Positions 42,745-52,304 of a stretch of DNA of 64,000 nt are shown one piece after another. How positions within the stretch are numbered: the first letter of the stretch is position 1; every line of letters starts with the position of its first letter. The position numbers were made by a program, and so were the translations under genes. The DNA is from Chryseobacterium cucumeris (GTDB lineage: Bacteria > Bacteroidota > Bacteroidia > Flavobacteriales > Weeksellaceae). The stretch covers positions 1 to 64,000 of the forward strand of contig NZ_LUVZ01000046.1 in assembly GCF_001593385.1 (NCBI RefSeq), given 5' to 3'. The notes beneath the pieces were generated by a model. It was not told the origin of the DNA. It made no database searches and was given only the letters and a program-made list of their open reading frames with translations.

Positions 42745-43146
42745 TTATACATTTGATTTCTCAAATTTTTCAATTAGCATCCATTGTCCTTTATATTTTC
42801 CCTTATTAAAAAGAAAACATATTACCTTATTTTCTCCTTTTTTCAAAAAAGCAAGAAAAGCTAAGTCTTTATTTAAAACATATTCTACAAGTATAAAATC
42901 TGCTAATTCATTTTTGCTTACAATACTGACTTTAGTATTATCAATCGTATATGAAATCTCTTTTTTATTTTTTATAAAATCCTTAGGGTCAGAAATGTTA
43001 ACTTTATTATCATTAGCATATTGTTCTAGAAAATGTATAGTCAATTTATCAGTTAATAAGTAGTTATTGAATTCATTTCTGTTATTATTTGTTGCACATG
43101 ACATAGCACATATTGAACAAACTATTAAGATGATTTTTTTTAACAT
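42745..43146 (-). CDS. Small lipoprotein, possible immunity protein
   Basis: A 133-residue protein with a lipobox (SICAMSC, Cys17), then a globular domain rich in Lys and Asp (KVNISDPKDFIKNKKEIS, LAFLAFLKKGENKVICFLF). It starts 1 nt after the RHS protein with a metalloprotease-like tip ends, the usual position for a cognate immunity gene. A lipidated immunity protein would fit a toxin acting in the periplasm. Not recognised as a named family. Confidence 0.5.
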   Translation of the reverse strand: MLKKIILIVCSICAMSCATNNNRNEFNNYLLTDKLTIHFLEQYANDNKVNISDPKDFIKNKKEISYTIDNTKVSIVSKNELADFILVEYVLNKDLAFLAFLKKGENKVICFLFNKGKYKGQWMLIEKFEKSNV

Positions 43147-43147
43147 A

Positions 43148-46100
43148 TTAGGGTTTAAAAATATTAGATAAGGTTTTAAAATTTCGCTTTACATATTCAT
43201 TAAAATTATAAGGCTTTCCAGTCAATAAAACATCTCCAAATCCTAAATGGCCAGGTCTAGCAGGTGTTCCTGGAAAATCTTTAATAAATAATTTGTACGT
43301 AAAAGCTTCTCCATGTTCATTATTAAATTTAGAAATAAAATCTTTCATTTCATCATTTGGTCCTTTAACTTGGAATCCCCAATGTCCTCCTTCATGCCCA
43401 ACCAATAATGACATATAGAATATATTAGAAACGCCTTCCAATGTATCTGGGTTTTTATTAGCTTTTTCAAACCAATTTAAATATGGTATTCCAATAGATA
43501 TATTATTTAGGTCACCATTATATTTTGTCCACGCATAATCGTATTGCCCTTGTGAAAAATTTGTATCCCAATCATGGAGTGTTGGCCCTTGTCCATAAGT
43601 GAACGCTTTTGTCACTTCTTCTTGGCTCATTCCTGTTATATCTATAAATGCCTGTAAGAAGTTAGAATCTTTAATAATATTAGGTAACTGATTCTTCACA
43701 AAATTATAAAAAGCAGGATAAGTTTTCTGATAATACTCTTCTTGTCCCTTAGGAAATTGAAACATTGGCCTTGAAAAGCTTTCTCTCAAACTTCCTGAAG
43801 TTTCAGTACTTGTAGACATTGTTGCAACATAGGCTTTAAAAGCCTGTTGTGCTGCTTCCCCTGCATAAGAAATGTCATTCCCATCCGGATCAATCACCAT
43901 TACAGGATTGTTGATGCCATAATTATAAGGACTCCATGCACTGTATTTCTCAGACATGGCATCCATAGCACCCCATCTTCCCAGATCAGGCATCAGCATC
44001 CTTGCTCCGTAATCATACATCCCGGTTTCCTGAAGCTCTTTGCCGTTGTATTTATAGCTGTAGAAACTTCCGAAATTAGAAGTACTGAACGGTCCTGAGA
44101 TATGGTTCAGTCCGAAGGGATAATAGTTGTTGGTATCAATAATTTCAGGAGCACCTGCGCTGCTTTTGGCAAAGGTTACCCTGGCATTTCCAAGATGGTC
44201 TCTGTACTGGTAAATATAGCGGTTTTCCGTGAAACTATAAAAGCCTTCTGCGGTAGCCACAAAATCCAGTTTCCACTCCGGAGTTGGTGTTCCCGGAAAT
44301 ACAAGGGATGCATTTTTATAAGCCTGCTGTTCATAGGCACTTTCTGTTCTGCATTCAAGACAGATTCCGCCTCCTTCCGTATAACTGTACTGAAAGCCGT
44401 CCAGATAATCTGTAATACGGGTGGTAGTAGATCCTCTTGGCGGTCTGCTGGAATAAGTTTTTCGCAGCTTGGTTCCGTCTGCACGGTAAAGATAGCTCAT
44501 CGTACTGTTCAGCAGCTGCCCCAATCCGTTGGTCTGCTGCATGCTATACCCATTGGAAAGGTTCAGATGGTTGTATTGAATCGACTGGATTCCTTTATCC
44601 AGCATATCTTTCATATTTCCGTTCAGGTCATAGGAAATGGTATTGTTTCCGCCTTCATATCCGGTGTCATTCAGGGCATTTTCCGTCACTTTGGTTAAAC
44701 GGTTTCCGGTATAATTGTAGATCAGGTCATCCACCTGAACGGATGTTGTACCACCACTCGTAGGAAAAGCATTCCTTTTTAACGTTTTAATGTTTCCGTT
44801 CAGATCATAGGTCAGATATTCATTATAATTATTGTTAAAGGGAACTGTAGCATTAGGTTCAGAATATACTGCATCCTGAAGTCTGCCCAGCCCGTCATAA
44901 GCATAATTATACCGTTTCAGCACATCTTCAGAAGCATTTTTCCAGTCGATCTCTGTGATCGTTCCTGTAAATTTTCCCGGAGCCACATTGGGATTTACCG
45001 GATTGAAATATCTCATTTCATACCCAAACAGCTTTCCGTTAAGATTAGAGGGATCATTGATTTTGGTCAGCCATCCTCTGATATTGTAGGTATAGTTGAT
45101 ACTCTGCAGAGGTTGCGAAAGGCTTGTTCCGCCCAGCTTTTTGTTTTTCAGCTGGGATAATTCATTATACTCATTCTGTACCAGAATTTCTTCAGGATTG
45201 GTATCTACCTGATGCTTTTGAACCAACAATCTGTTTTGATGGTCATAGGTGAAAGTCTGAGTGATTACCTTTTCAGGATCTGAGGAAAGTCTTTTGTGAT
45301 ACGCCTTGCTCTGTCTGGTGACTCCGGCAAAATCGATATCCAACTCTGTTCTTGTATATCCTCCCAGATGATTTTGGGCGTATGATCCTATGGTTCGGCC
45401 TTTTTCATCGTAATAATTGAAGGTTTTTGTCCAGGCATTATCTTCCACATTTCTGATGTAAGAGGCCAGCAAAAGACCCTTGGTATTTACAGAAGCTGTA
45501 CCTTGTCCAGGCTGTTTCAATACCGGTTTGCCCATAATGGAAACAGGTGTGGTGACTCCGGAAGGAAGAGGCGGATAGGTATCGTAATAATTGACACTTA
45601 ATATCGTCATACTTTCTGTTGGAAAAGCATTTTTTGTATAATAAATGCTTTCACCATTCTGGATAATCGGGGTCGTATTATTTCTTTTTTCATTATTTCC
45701 CGGATTGGCAGACATATTGTTAATGGTGGCCTGCATGCCGCTTCTGGAAGTTGTACTGGCAAAAAAACCGGTATATACCACTCTTCCGAACTCATCATAT
45801 TTAGAGAACATCCAGCCTTTAGCTGCAAAGTTATTTTGGGTACTTCCCAGTACTGCATCCTGAGACAGTATCAGCCTGTCCTGTTTATCATAGATCATGT
45901 ATTCCCATCCTTTACCGGGAAGTTTTTTCTCTACCAGCCTGTTTTTGCTGTCATACTTATACTGATAACATGTATTGTCAACTGCTGCTACATTCAAAGC
46001 TGCAGCGGATGCGAGTGGCGGAATCACATAGGCCAACTGTTTGTAATCATTATATACGTAATAGGTATCTGCACTTTTTACGGCATCTATTACTTTTCTG

Positions 46101-46762
46101 GAAAGTACGGTCTGCCCGGAGGCGTCTTTAAATTCAACAATTTTATTATTATCTTCATCTGTAACCGTATTTTTTATGAGCTTACCGGCTGCATATTCTG
46201 TGACCGTGTACTGTAATTCGTTTTTGTAAAGTTTTTCCGTTGGATCCCAACTGACTGTTGCCTGATAATTTTTGACATGATCAGCATCAGTATTGAGATC
46301 ATAGCCAAAAAGCACAGCTTTCCCATTCCAGTTATTTCCAATCGGCTTCTGTTGTAAAACCCTCTCTAACGGGGAACTTTCAAGGAGCTTTTCTGTATAT
46401 ATCTTTTCCCCGGCATAAATGCCGGCAGCATCAGCCACCGGATAGGGAACCATTCCCGAAGTCTGGGGATAAACAGCTCCATTGGAACTGGAACTTTGAG
46501 GAATGGCAAGATAAGTTCTGGTCTGCCTTCCCAGATCATCATATACAACAGGAGTTACGATATCTTTTCCTAGAGAAGTTGCTTTCACATTCACAACTTG
46601 TTTAGGTCTCCCCAGAAAGTCAAAGTATTGTACTGTTTCTGTTTTTTTGCTGCAGTCTTCATTCAGACAATCTGTAGTAGATATATAGTTTTCCGTGGTT
46701 GTTTTCTGAGCCTGTAAAAAGACTCCAGAAAAAAGACCGGATAGTAAGAGTATTTTTTTCAT
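43148..46762 (-). CDS. DUF6443/RHS protein with C-terminal zincin-like toxin domain
   Basis: A 1204-residue secreted RHS/YD-repeat protein. A signal peptide (ILLLSGLFSGVFLQA) is followed by a DUF6443-type N-domain, many YD repeats (for example YKYDSKNRLVEKKLPG, YAYDGLGRLQDAV, YDLNGNMKDM) and the RHS core signature near residue 940 (YKYNGKELQETGMYDYGARMLMPDLGRW, then NPVMVIDPDGND). Past the core, about 225 residues of unrelated sequence contain LLVGHEGGHWGF, an H-E-x-x-H zinc peptidase motif, and HGEAF further on. This is the variable toxin tip. I start at MKKILLL; an upstream in-frame TTG/ATG near 46837 would place the signal peptide internally. Follows another RHS protein gene. Confidence 0.8.
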   Translation of the reverse strand: MKKILLLSGLFSGVFLQAQKTTTENYISTTDCLNEDCSKKTETVQYFDFLGRPKQVVNVKATSLGKDIVTPVVYDDLGRQTRTYLAIPQSSSSNGAVYPQTSGMVPYPVADAAGIYAGEKIYTEKLLESSPLERVLQQKPIGNNWNGKAVLFGYDLNTDADHVKNYQATVSWDPTEKLYKNELQYTVTEYAAGKLIKNTVTDEDNNKIVEFKDASGQTVLSRKVIDAVKSADTYYVYNDYKQLAYVIPPLASAAALNVAAVDNTCYQYKYDSKNRLVEKKLPGKGWEYMIYDKQDRLILSQDAVLGSTQNNFAAKGWMFSKYDEFGRVVYTGFFASTTSRSGMQATINNMSANPGNNEKRNNTTPIIQNGESIYYTKNAFPTESMTILSVNYYDTYPPLPSGVTTPVSIMGKPVLKQPGQGTASVNTKGLLLASYIRNVEDNAWTKTFNYYDEKGRTIGSYAQNHLGGYTRTELDIDFAGVTRQSKAYHKRLSSDPEKVITQTFTYDHQNRLLVQKHQVDTNPEEILVQNEYNELSQLKNKKLGGTSLSQPLQSINYTYNIRGWLTKINDPSNLNGKLFGYEMRYFNPVNPNVAPGKFTGTITEIDWKNASEDVLKRYNYAYDGLGRLQDAVYSEPNATVPFNNNYNEYLTYDLNGNIKTLKRNAFPTSGGTTSVQVDDLIYNYTGNRLTKVTENALNDTGYEGGNNTISYDLNGNMKDMLDKGIQSIQYNHLNLSNGYSMQQTNGLGQLLNSTMSYLYRADGTKLRKTYSSRPPRGSTTTRITDYLDGFQYSYTEGGGICLECRTESAYEQQAYKNASLVFPGTPTPEWKLDFVATAEGFYSFTENRYIYQYRDHLGNARVTFAKSSAGAPEIIDTNNYYPFGLNHISGPFSTSNFGSFYSYKYNGKELQETGMYDYGARMLMPDLGRWGAMDAMSEKYSAWSPYNYGINNPVMVIDPDGNDISYAGEAAQQAFKAYVATMSTSTETSGSLRESFSRPMFQFPKGQEEYYQKTYPAFYNFVKNQLPNIIKDSNFLQAFIDITGMSQEEVTKAFTYGQGPTLHDWDTNFSQGQYDYAWTKYNGDLNNISIGIPYLNWFEKANKNPDTLEGVSNIFYMSLLVGHEGGHWGFQVKGPNDEMKDFISKFNNEHGEAFTYKLFIKDFPGTPARPGHLGFGDVLLTGKPYNFNEYVKRNFKTLSNIFKP

Positions 46763-46839
46763 CTTAATTGAAATACCAGAGGTTAGGAATGAGAAGTCAG
46801 GAAGCTGAATTCTTGTTTTTAAATGCTCATTTTTCATGA

Positions 46840-49629
46840 TCAATGTCCGTAGTTATATTCGTATTTCTTCAGTACCTTTCCTGTTTCATCTTCTACTTTT
46901 TGCAATCTTCCTGCTGCATCATACTGGTAAACGGCACGAACTCCCGTAGGCGGGGTCATCGTCTTCATTCTGTTTAAAGAATCAAACAGATAGGTAGTGA
47001 TCTGGTAATTGCTCAGATTGGCATTGTTCCTGAAAGTATCCAGAGAATTCTGAAGATCCTGTTCGGATACCACTGTCATATCAGATTTACTGATGAGATC
47101 AGAAATATACGGAGCGATCTGACTGTATGAAGCTCCTTCTATTTTAGCAATAGGCTGTGTTTTATTGTATCCCCAAACCACAGAAACCGTTATTCCGTCT
47201 TTGGTGGTATACTCTTCTAAATTCCCTTTTGCATCATAACGACTGAAGATGACTTCGGAATCCAGGTTGTTTTGAGAATCATAAGAAAGTATAGAAGAAG
47301 GAAAATAATGAGCAGGATTGTCATACTTAGTTTCGGCTCTTGACAGCAATTTCCCTGCATCAGAACTATTTTTCCTGGTTATAGTAGTGATTTCTAACGG
47401 AAAGCCCAGCATATTGGCATTAATGAGCTTTTGATTGTTTTTGTCTAATGCATACTGATAGGCGGTCTCCTGAATACTGCCGTCAAAGGAAGTATTCTTT
47501 TCCAGACTTGTTTTATAATTGCTTGTGTTTTTTACTGTTTCAGAAGTAGTTTGAATACTCCCTGAATTAAATATGGTTTTTGAAAGTACTTTTTGATTTT
47601 TGACCCATGCCGTTTTTAGAAAAAAGTTTGCCCCTAAATTGATGGGTGCTACCAGGTATCGGGGACCAGAAAATTCCTCAAAGGTATATTCAAAATTATC
47701 TTCTGTCTGTTTTTGATTGGCGGCATTATATACTTCTTTTTTATCCAGAAGCCCCTCTCTCATAATGTTATAATTAGGCCATAATGGTCGGTTGGGCTCC
47801 TCAGTAGGCTGTGTGGGGTAAGCATCTACTGTTTTAAAATAATATTTGGTATATCCTGTATTATTTCCCTTAGAAACTTTTACATTTTTATAAATTGTTA
47901 CAGGATTGGCAGGTACTACCCCACTTTCTGACTTTCCTAATATACTGCCTCCTTCTACAAAGTACCCGCTTGAAACAGCAGGATCATCAAATTTATTATA
48001 TTCATATTCTTCAATTCCTGACGGAACTGAAAAATTATTTACATTGCTGTAATTCAAATCAAAGGATTTGATATTCTTAATTCTTAATGCGGATGCAGTA
48101 GGAACTTTGACAATAACCTCAGAAGGAGTCCCGTCATAGTAGAATGCCCTAAAATTCACAGAACCACTAAAAGTGGCATTGGGGACAGCGGATGATAACG
48201 TAACATAATATTCACCTGCCGTAAGTGTTCTGGGCTGTATTGTTGGGTAGTTTCGATCTGCATCAACTACAGGTCCTACTGTATAAGGCATTGTATTATA
48301 ATTATCTCCAACTTTTTTAAAAAAGCTTAATGACCAGGGATAGCCTGAAATCTGATTAGCGAAGATTTCTATATTTAATGCTTTATCCTGGGGAATTGTA
48401 AAGAAATATTTTTTTGTATTGGGATTAAACTGATTAAAGGATATATTGGCAATGTCAACTTGCGGAGGCATAACCGTTGTAAGTGAATCCTTAAATGCAT
48501 AGGGTACTGATTCAAAATCATATTCAGAAACCCCACCTGTAGGAAGTTTTATCCTTAACTTATTGAAATAAAGCTGACTTTCGCCTGAAGGCAGGCTATA
48601 ACCCTGATAGTCAAAACTTGTTTTTTCAATATCATTTTCATAGCTATCTACCTGAGTAAATGAATTTAAAGTACGATCAGGAGTGTATGAATAATTAAAT
48701 TTATATTTTTTAATAAATGCATTCTTTACATTTTTTAGAATAATATTATCTATATTGAAGATATCATTCTTTTTATTAACTAATTCGTTCTTGGTATAAT
48801 TAATTTCTACAATTCCACGGTCTTTTACTTCTATACGGGTCAGTTTATTGGTTTGCGATTCCGTAGCTTGAGTTCCGGTTATATATTTTATATCTTTCAG
48901 ATAGGTATATTTTACAAGCTCCTGATTATTTTGATCCAATATAGATGTTAAATAAAATGCACTTCTATAGGTTTTATCAATATAATAACTTCCTAAGTTC
49001 GGGTGATCCCAATGCCAGACATTCATCATTGAAATATTATAATCCTGAAACTTATATTTAATTCCCTCGTCACTTGTTATCGTGAAAGAATCCAAAATTA
49101 ATGTAGCGGTATTGTCTGTTCTGGTATATTCTATCTTAGAAGTATAGGGGCTTAATGCTATTATCCCAAATGTATTCCCGGCAACATTTCTTACAATTCT
49201 GAATTTTCCGGATTCTCCCGGAATATTAAAATTATAAATATCATCAAATTCGTTTTTTATATAATGATGGAAACTGGCATCATCAAATACTTCGTCAAAA
49301 TCATACAGAATTTCTCTGGAAATGGCCCCGGATCCCAAAATTGACCATCCTTTTCCTACTTCACCTGTCCAACTGTCTTTGGAAATATTTCCTACATGAT
49401 AACTCAGCCCCAGATTGATGTTGACAAATTTGTTGTTCGTTGGCAGATTAATTAAAGGATATAATATATTAGGAACTCCTGTTTGTAAAGAAACCGGAAC
49501 ATTTTTGTAGGTAGTTAATGAGGATACAGAGGGAACCGGCTGGGTAACCCCTACATTGTGACTCTGTGATTGGCTGTAATATACATGATAACTTAAAATG
49601 TATATTACTAGTAAAAATATTTTCTTCAT
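46840..49629 (-). CDS. SpvB/RHS-like YD-repeat secreted protein
   Basis: A 929-residue exported protein. Signal peptide (FLLVIYILSYHVYYSQ), then a domain beginning QPVPSVSSLTTYKNVPVSLQTGVPNILYP and WTGEVGKGWSILGSGAISREI, typical of SpvB/TcdB-like insecticidal-toxin complex N-domains. YD repeats appear near the end (YKFNYSYTPD, YQYDAAGRLQKVEDETG). It lacks a toxin tip and ends in a YD repeat, suggesting it works with the next RHS protein as a bipartite shell. In this phylum such pairs are frequent and secretion route is unclear. Confidence 0.75.
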   Translation of the reverse strand: MKKIFLLVIYILSYHVYYSQSQSHNVGVTQPVPSVSSLTTYKNVPVSLQTGVPNILYPLINLPTNNKFVNINLGLSYHVGNISKDSWTGEVGKGWSILGSGAISREILYDFDEVFDDASFHHYIKNEFDDIYNFNIPGESGKFRIVRNVAGNTFGIIALSPYTSKIEYTRTDNTATLILDSFTITSDEGIKYKFQDYNISMMNVWHWDHPNLGSYYIDKTYRSAFYLTSILDQNNQELVKYTYLKDIKYITGTQATESQTNKLTRIEVKDRGIVEINYTKNELVNKKNDIFNIDNIILKNVKNAFIKKYKFNYSYTPDRTLNSFTQVDSYENDIEKTSFDYQGYSLPSGESQLYFNKLRIKLPTGGVSEYDFESVPYAFKDSLTTVMPPQVDIANISFNQFNPNTKKYFFTIPQDKALNIEIFANQISGYPWSLSFFKKVGDNYNTMPYTVGPVVDADRNYPTIQPRTLTAGEYYVTLSSAVPNATFSGSVNFRAFYYDGTPSEVIVKVPTASALRIKNIKSFDLNYSNVNNFSVPSGIEEYEYNKFDDPAVSSGYFVEGGSILGKSESGVVPANPVTIYKNVKVSKGNNTGYTKYYFKTVDAYPTQPTEEPNRPLWPNYNIMREGLLDKKEVYNAANQKQTEDNFEYTFEEFSGPRYLVAPINLGANFFLKTAWVKNQKVLSKTIFNSGSIQTTSETVKNTSNYKTSLEKNTSFDGSIQETAYQYALDKNNQKLINANMLGFPLEITTITRKNSSDAGKLLSRAETKYDNPAHYFPSSILSYDSQNNLDSEVIFSRYDAKGNLEEYTTKDGITVSVVWGYNKTQPIAKIEGASYSQIAPYISDLISKSDMTVVSEQDLQNSLDTFRNNANLSNYQITTYLFDSLNRMKTMTPPTGVRAVYQYDAAGRLQKVEDETGKVLKKYEYNYGH

Positions 49630-49638
49630 AAATTGTGT

Positions 49639-51264
49639 TTATTTCTTGATTAATTTGGCATTTGCTGTTTTGCTATTATCAGTTTTTACAGCCACCAGAT
49701 AAGCTCCCTGAACCAAAGCCTGGGTATTAATCTTAGTTACTCTGTTCTTAGTTTTTATACTTTGTAATTGTCTTCCACTCATATCATACAAGAGAATATC
49801 AGCATCTTTGAAGTCAAAGCCGATTTCTACGTAAGAATAATCAGAAACGGGGTTCGGATAAATTTTGATATCATATTTTTCAATCAACTGATCAACCTGC
49901 TTGTCTCCCAGCTTTACAATCTTCCAGTTTTCTTTGCCCAATTCTTCTGCACTGGTCCCTGCCAGAACAATAGAGCCATCTCTGTTCAGTTTCAAATCTG
50001 AAAGTCTCTCTTCCTTCTTTCTGGATTCTCCTTTTACATGTTTTCTCCACTGTTCATTGCCGTTCTGATCTAGATATAGCATCCAGAAGGTTTCATCATC
50101 CGTTTGTACTCTTCCTTCAGCCTGAGTGTAACCACCTAATAGAATTCCTTTGGAAGATTTGTCATCTGCTGAATGAAGGACACTCATACTCATCAAAATG
50201 TCTCTGTTCTTGAAATTGTAGGATTTCTGCCACTGTTCATCACCTCTTTCGTTTAAAGAAATCAGCCAAAGGTCTGTGTCTTCTTCAATTCCTACGGTTT
50301 TGTTTCCGGATCTTTCTGATCTGGATTCTCCTCCGATAATAAAGCCATTTGATGTTAATACCAAAGTTCTTATATGATCATCTGCTTTTCCTCCAAAGTT
50401 CTTTTCCCATTCTACTTTTCCGTTCTTGTCTAGCTTAACGATCCAGTAGTCGCCTTCACCGAAGTTGTCGCTTTGCTTTGAGGTTGCAGATAATAGGTTA
50501 TGGGTTGTAGTTCTGTCAGTCGGAGTATTAGTATTGGTCGTTGATTGCTGATTATTTGTTTTAACAGATGAACTTCTTGAGTAGATTCCGAGTAACGCTC
50601 CACCATCTCTTGTGGGAATCATCTTTTCCACTTCGTCTAAGCCTTTTCCGCCTAAAATTAATTGAGAGAGTTCTTTTCCATCCTTATCAAGTCTGGTAAT
50701 CCAGACATCTTTGGAGCCGTAACCTTTTGCAGCGTTTTGTACATTACCCGCAATAAAGAATCCTGAGTCGGTAGTTTGGATGACTGCTCTGACTTCTTCA
50801 TCAGAAGAGCTTCCTAACGTTTTCTGCCATAATTCATCACCAAATTCATTGATTCTGATCAGCCAGATATCTGAGCCTCCTTTGGAATCATCTTTTTTAT
50901 CCAAACCTTTTCCTGAATAAGAAGTTCCGGCCAAAAGAAATCCACCATCTTGTGTTGTAACCGTTGCTGATAAATAATCATGGTTAGAGCCTGAGAAGTA
51001 TTTTTCCCAGACTTCATTTCCCTGCTGGTTTAGTTTTACTAGGTGGAAATCATAACCGTTATTCTGCTTACTTCCAGCCTCCAGTTTCCCGCTTCCTGAC
51101 TGTATAGAACTTCCTGTTATAAGGTATTGTTGATCGATGGTTGTAGTAACCTGGCTAAGAAAATCCTGAGTAGAGGATTTGATGTCTTTCTGCCACACTA
51201 CTTCCTGGGCAGAGATCCCCAAGACCGTGCATAAGGTGAATGCACCGATATAGAATTTTTTCAT
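49639..51264 (-). CDS. T9SS type A sorting domain protein with beta-propeller-like repeats
   Basis: A 541-residue secreted protein with a signal peptide (GAFTLCTVLGISA). It has multiple repeats of the form GGxxxD-x-W-L-I-x-L-N-x-x-G-x-x-x-W-x-K (for example SDIWLIRINEFGDELWQK, DVWITRLDKDGKEL, DYWIVKLDKNGKVEWEK), characteristic of delta-60/propeller-type repeats. The C-terminal type A sorting domain has IYPNPVSDY, DADILLYDMSGRQL and AYLVAVKTD, and directs export and anchoring by the type IX (Por) system. It is first in the RHS operon; 9 nt separate it from the next gene. Confidence 0.85.
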   Translation of the reverse strand: MKKFYIGAFTLCTVLGISAQEVVWQKDIKSSTQDFLSQVTTTIDQQYLITGSSIQSGSGKLEAGSKQNNGYDFHLVKLNQQGNEVWEKYFSGSNHDYLSATVTTQDGGFLLAGTSYSGKGLDKKDDSKGGSDIWLIRINEFGDELWQKTLGSSSDEEVRAVIQTTDSGFFIAGNVQNAAKGYGSKDVWITRLDKDGKELSQLILGGKGLDEVEKMIPTRDGGALLGIYSRSSSVKTNNQQSTTNTNTPTDRTTTHNLLSATSKQSDNFGEGDYWIVKLDKNGKVEWEKNFGGKADDHIRTLVLTSNGFIIGGESRSERSGNKTVGIEEDTDLWLISLNERGDEQWQKSYNFKNRDILMSMSVLHSADDKSSKGILLGGYTQAEGRVQTDDETFWMLYLDQNGNEQWRKHVKGESRKKEERLSDLKLNRDGSIVLAGTSAEELGKENWKIVKLGDKQVDQLIEKYDIKIYPNPVSDYSYVEIGFDFKDADILLYDMSGRQLQSIKTKNRVTKINTQALVQGAYLVAVKTDNSKTANAKLIKK

Positions 51265-51743
51265 TCCCGTGTTGTTGTTGTTTTCTGAGTTAACAATTAG
51301 TTTTATTATAGTAGCAAATTTAACATTTTTTAAGAAACGATAGACATTGCATTTAAATGATTATAATTATATTTTTTCATTATAAATTTATTATTATTTC
51401 ACAAAAATATATTGTTTAAACGCCAAAACTTGTCGTATTAATAATAAATTTTGCGTAAGATAAAAAACAAGTGCGAAAGGAAAAAAGACACAAAATTTAT
51501 ATATACTATTTTACAATGAATATTTAATTGGGCAGATATTGAAACAGAAAACAGAGAGAATAGTATTCAACTCAATGTTATTTCGTCCTATAGAAGTTGA
51601 GTTGCTATAAATAACATAGCATAAATTTATGGTATTAATAAAAAATTATAAAGTTAGTCGTACAATAAATGCCTCTAAAAAAAATAGAATCATCAATTAA
51701 GGTCAGATTCATAGATTCTAAAACAAAATCATCCCGATTCAGA

Positions 51744-51896
51744 AGTCTCACGGAGCGAAGCAGCAACTTTGTTAGGACGTAAGGACTTTCAAAGTTGCGA
51801 ATGAGCTCCTAACTTCTTCGAGCAGTTGATAAAATCACATGTATTTAAACAAGTAATAAAATCATTAATGTGACAAAATTTAAGGCAAAATTAATT
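51744..51896. repeat. Repeat family R1, copy A
   Basis: Contains GCAACTTTG...CAAAGTTGC and GTTAGGA...TCCTAAC, two interleaved inverted repeats, then a T-rich tail with AAAATCAC. An imperfect direct copy is at 59279-59420 and a shorter one at 60994-61060. The rest of 51300-52304 holds no supported gene. Confidence 0.75.
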
Positions 51897-51987
51897 TTGA
51901 TAAAATAAGTTTTATGTTGATCAACAGCATAGAAAGTGTAAAACGAATCATAAACATTTTGTACGTAAGATATTGGTTATTAAATAT

Positions 51988-52150
51988 TTTTGAGACAATA
52001 ATTTCTCATAATAAAAATTTATAGGTGCTAATTTTGATTAGGTACTATGGGAAAAAATTAGCTTCTATTTCTTCTCGAAAAAAATTTAAGATGTCCACTT
52101 TTGAGTGGACTTCTTAAATTAATATTATTTGAAACTGACGGAAAAAATGC
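51988..52150. repeat. Repeat family R2, copy A, with covarying hairpin
   Basis: About 150 nt similar in order and spacing to 60774-60935: a GAGA/TCTC hairpin, AGGTGCTA, AAAATTAGCTTCT, then a long hairpin whose inner stem is GTCCAC/GTGGAC and whose outer stem is AATTTAAG/CTTAAATT. Between the copies several stem pairs change together. Confidence 0.75.
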
Positions 52151-52304
52151 AATCATTTTATAGTTATATGAAATTCTTCAAGATTTTCTAAAAATGACAC
52201 ACAGAGAAGGGATTACTTTAGTTTTTCAATATACCATATCTACACCTTCGACAAGATTAAGGTTAAAAAATGATAGCTAGTCTAGAATTCGAAAATTGAA
52301 TAGT

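Noticed and set aside
30297-43000. Right-hand copy of the tRNA-Gln 3' end as an attachment site
   Set aside because: I saw no second copy of the tRNA 3' sequence in the window. Serine recombinases need only a short core, so its absence proves little, but no boundary can be claimed.
44102-44698. 198-codon plus-strand ORF within the RHS gene
   Set aside because: It is antisense to YD repeats of a clear RHS protein and has no independent support.
35000-52000. Target site matching the putative guide (GGCGTGGGCTC)
   Set aside because: No convincing match was found by eye in the window; the target, if any, may lie elsewhere in the genome.
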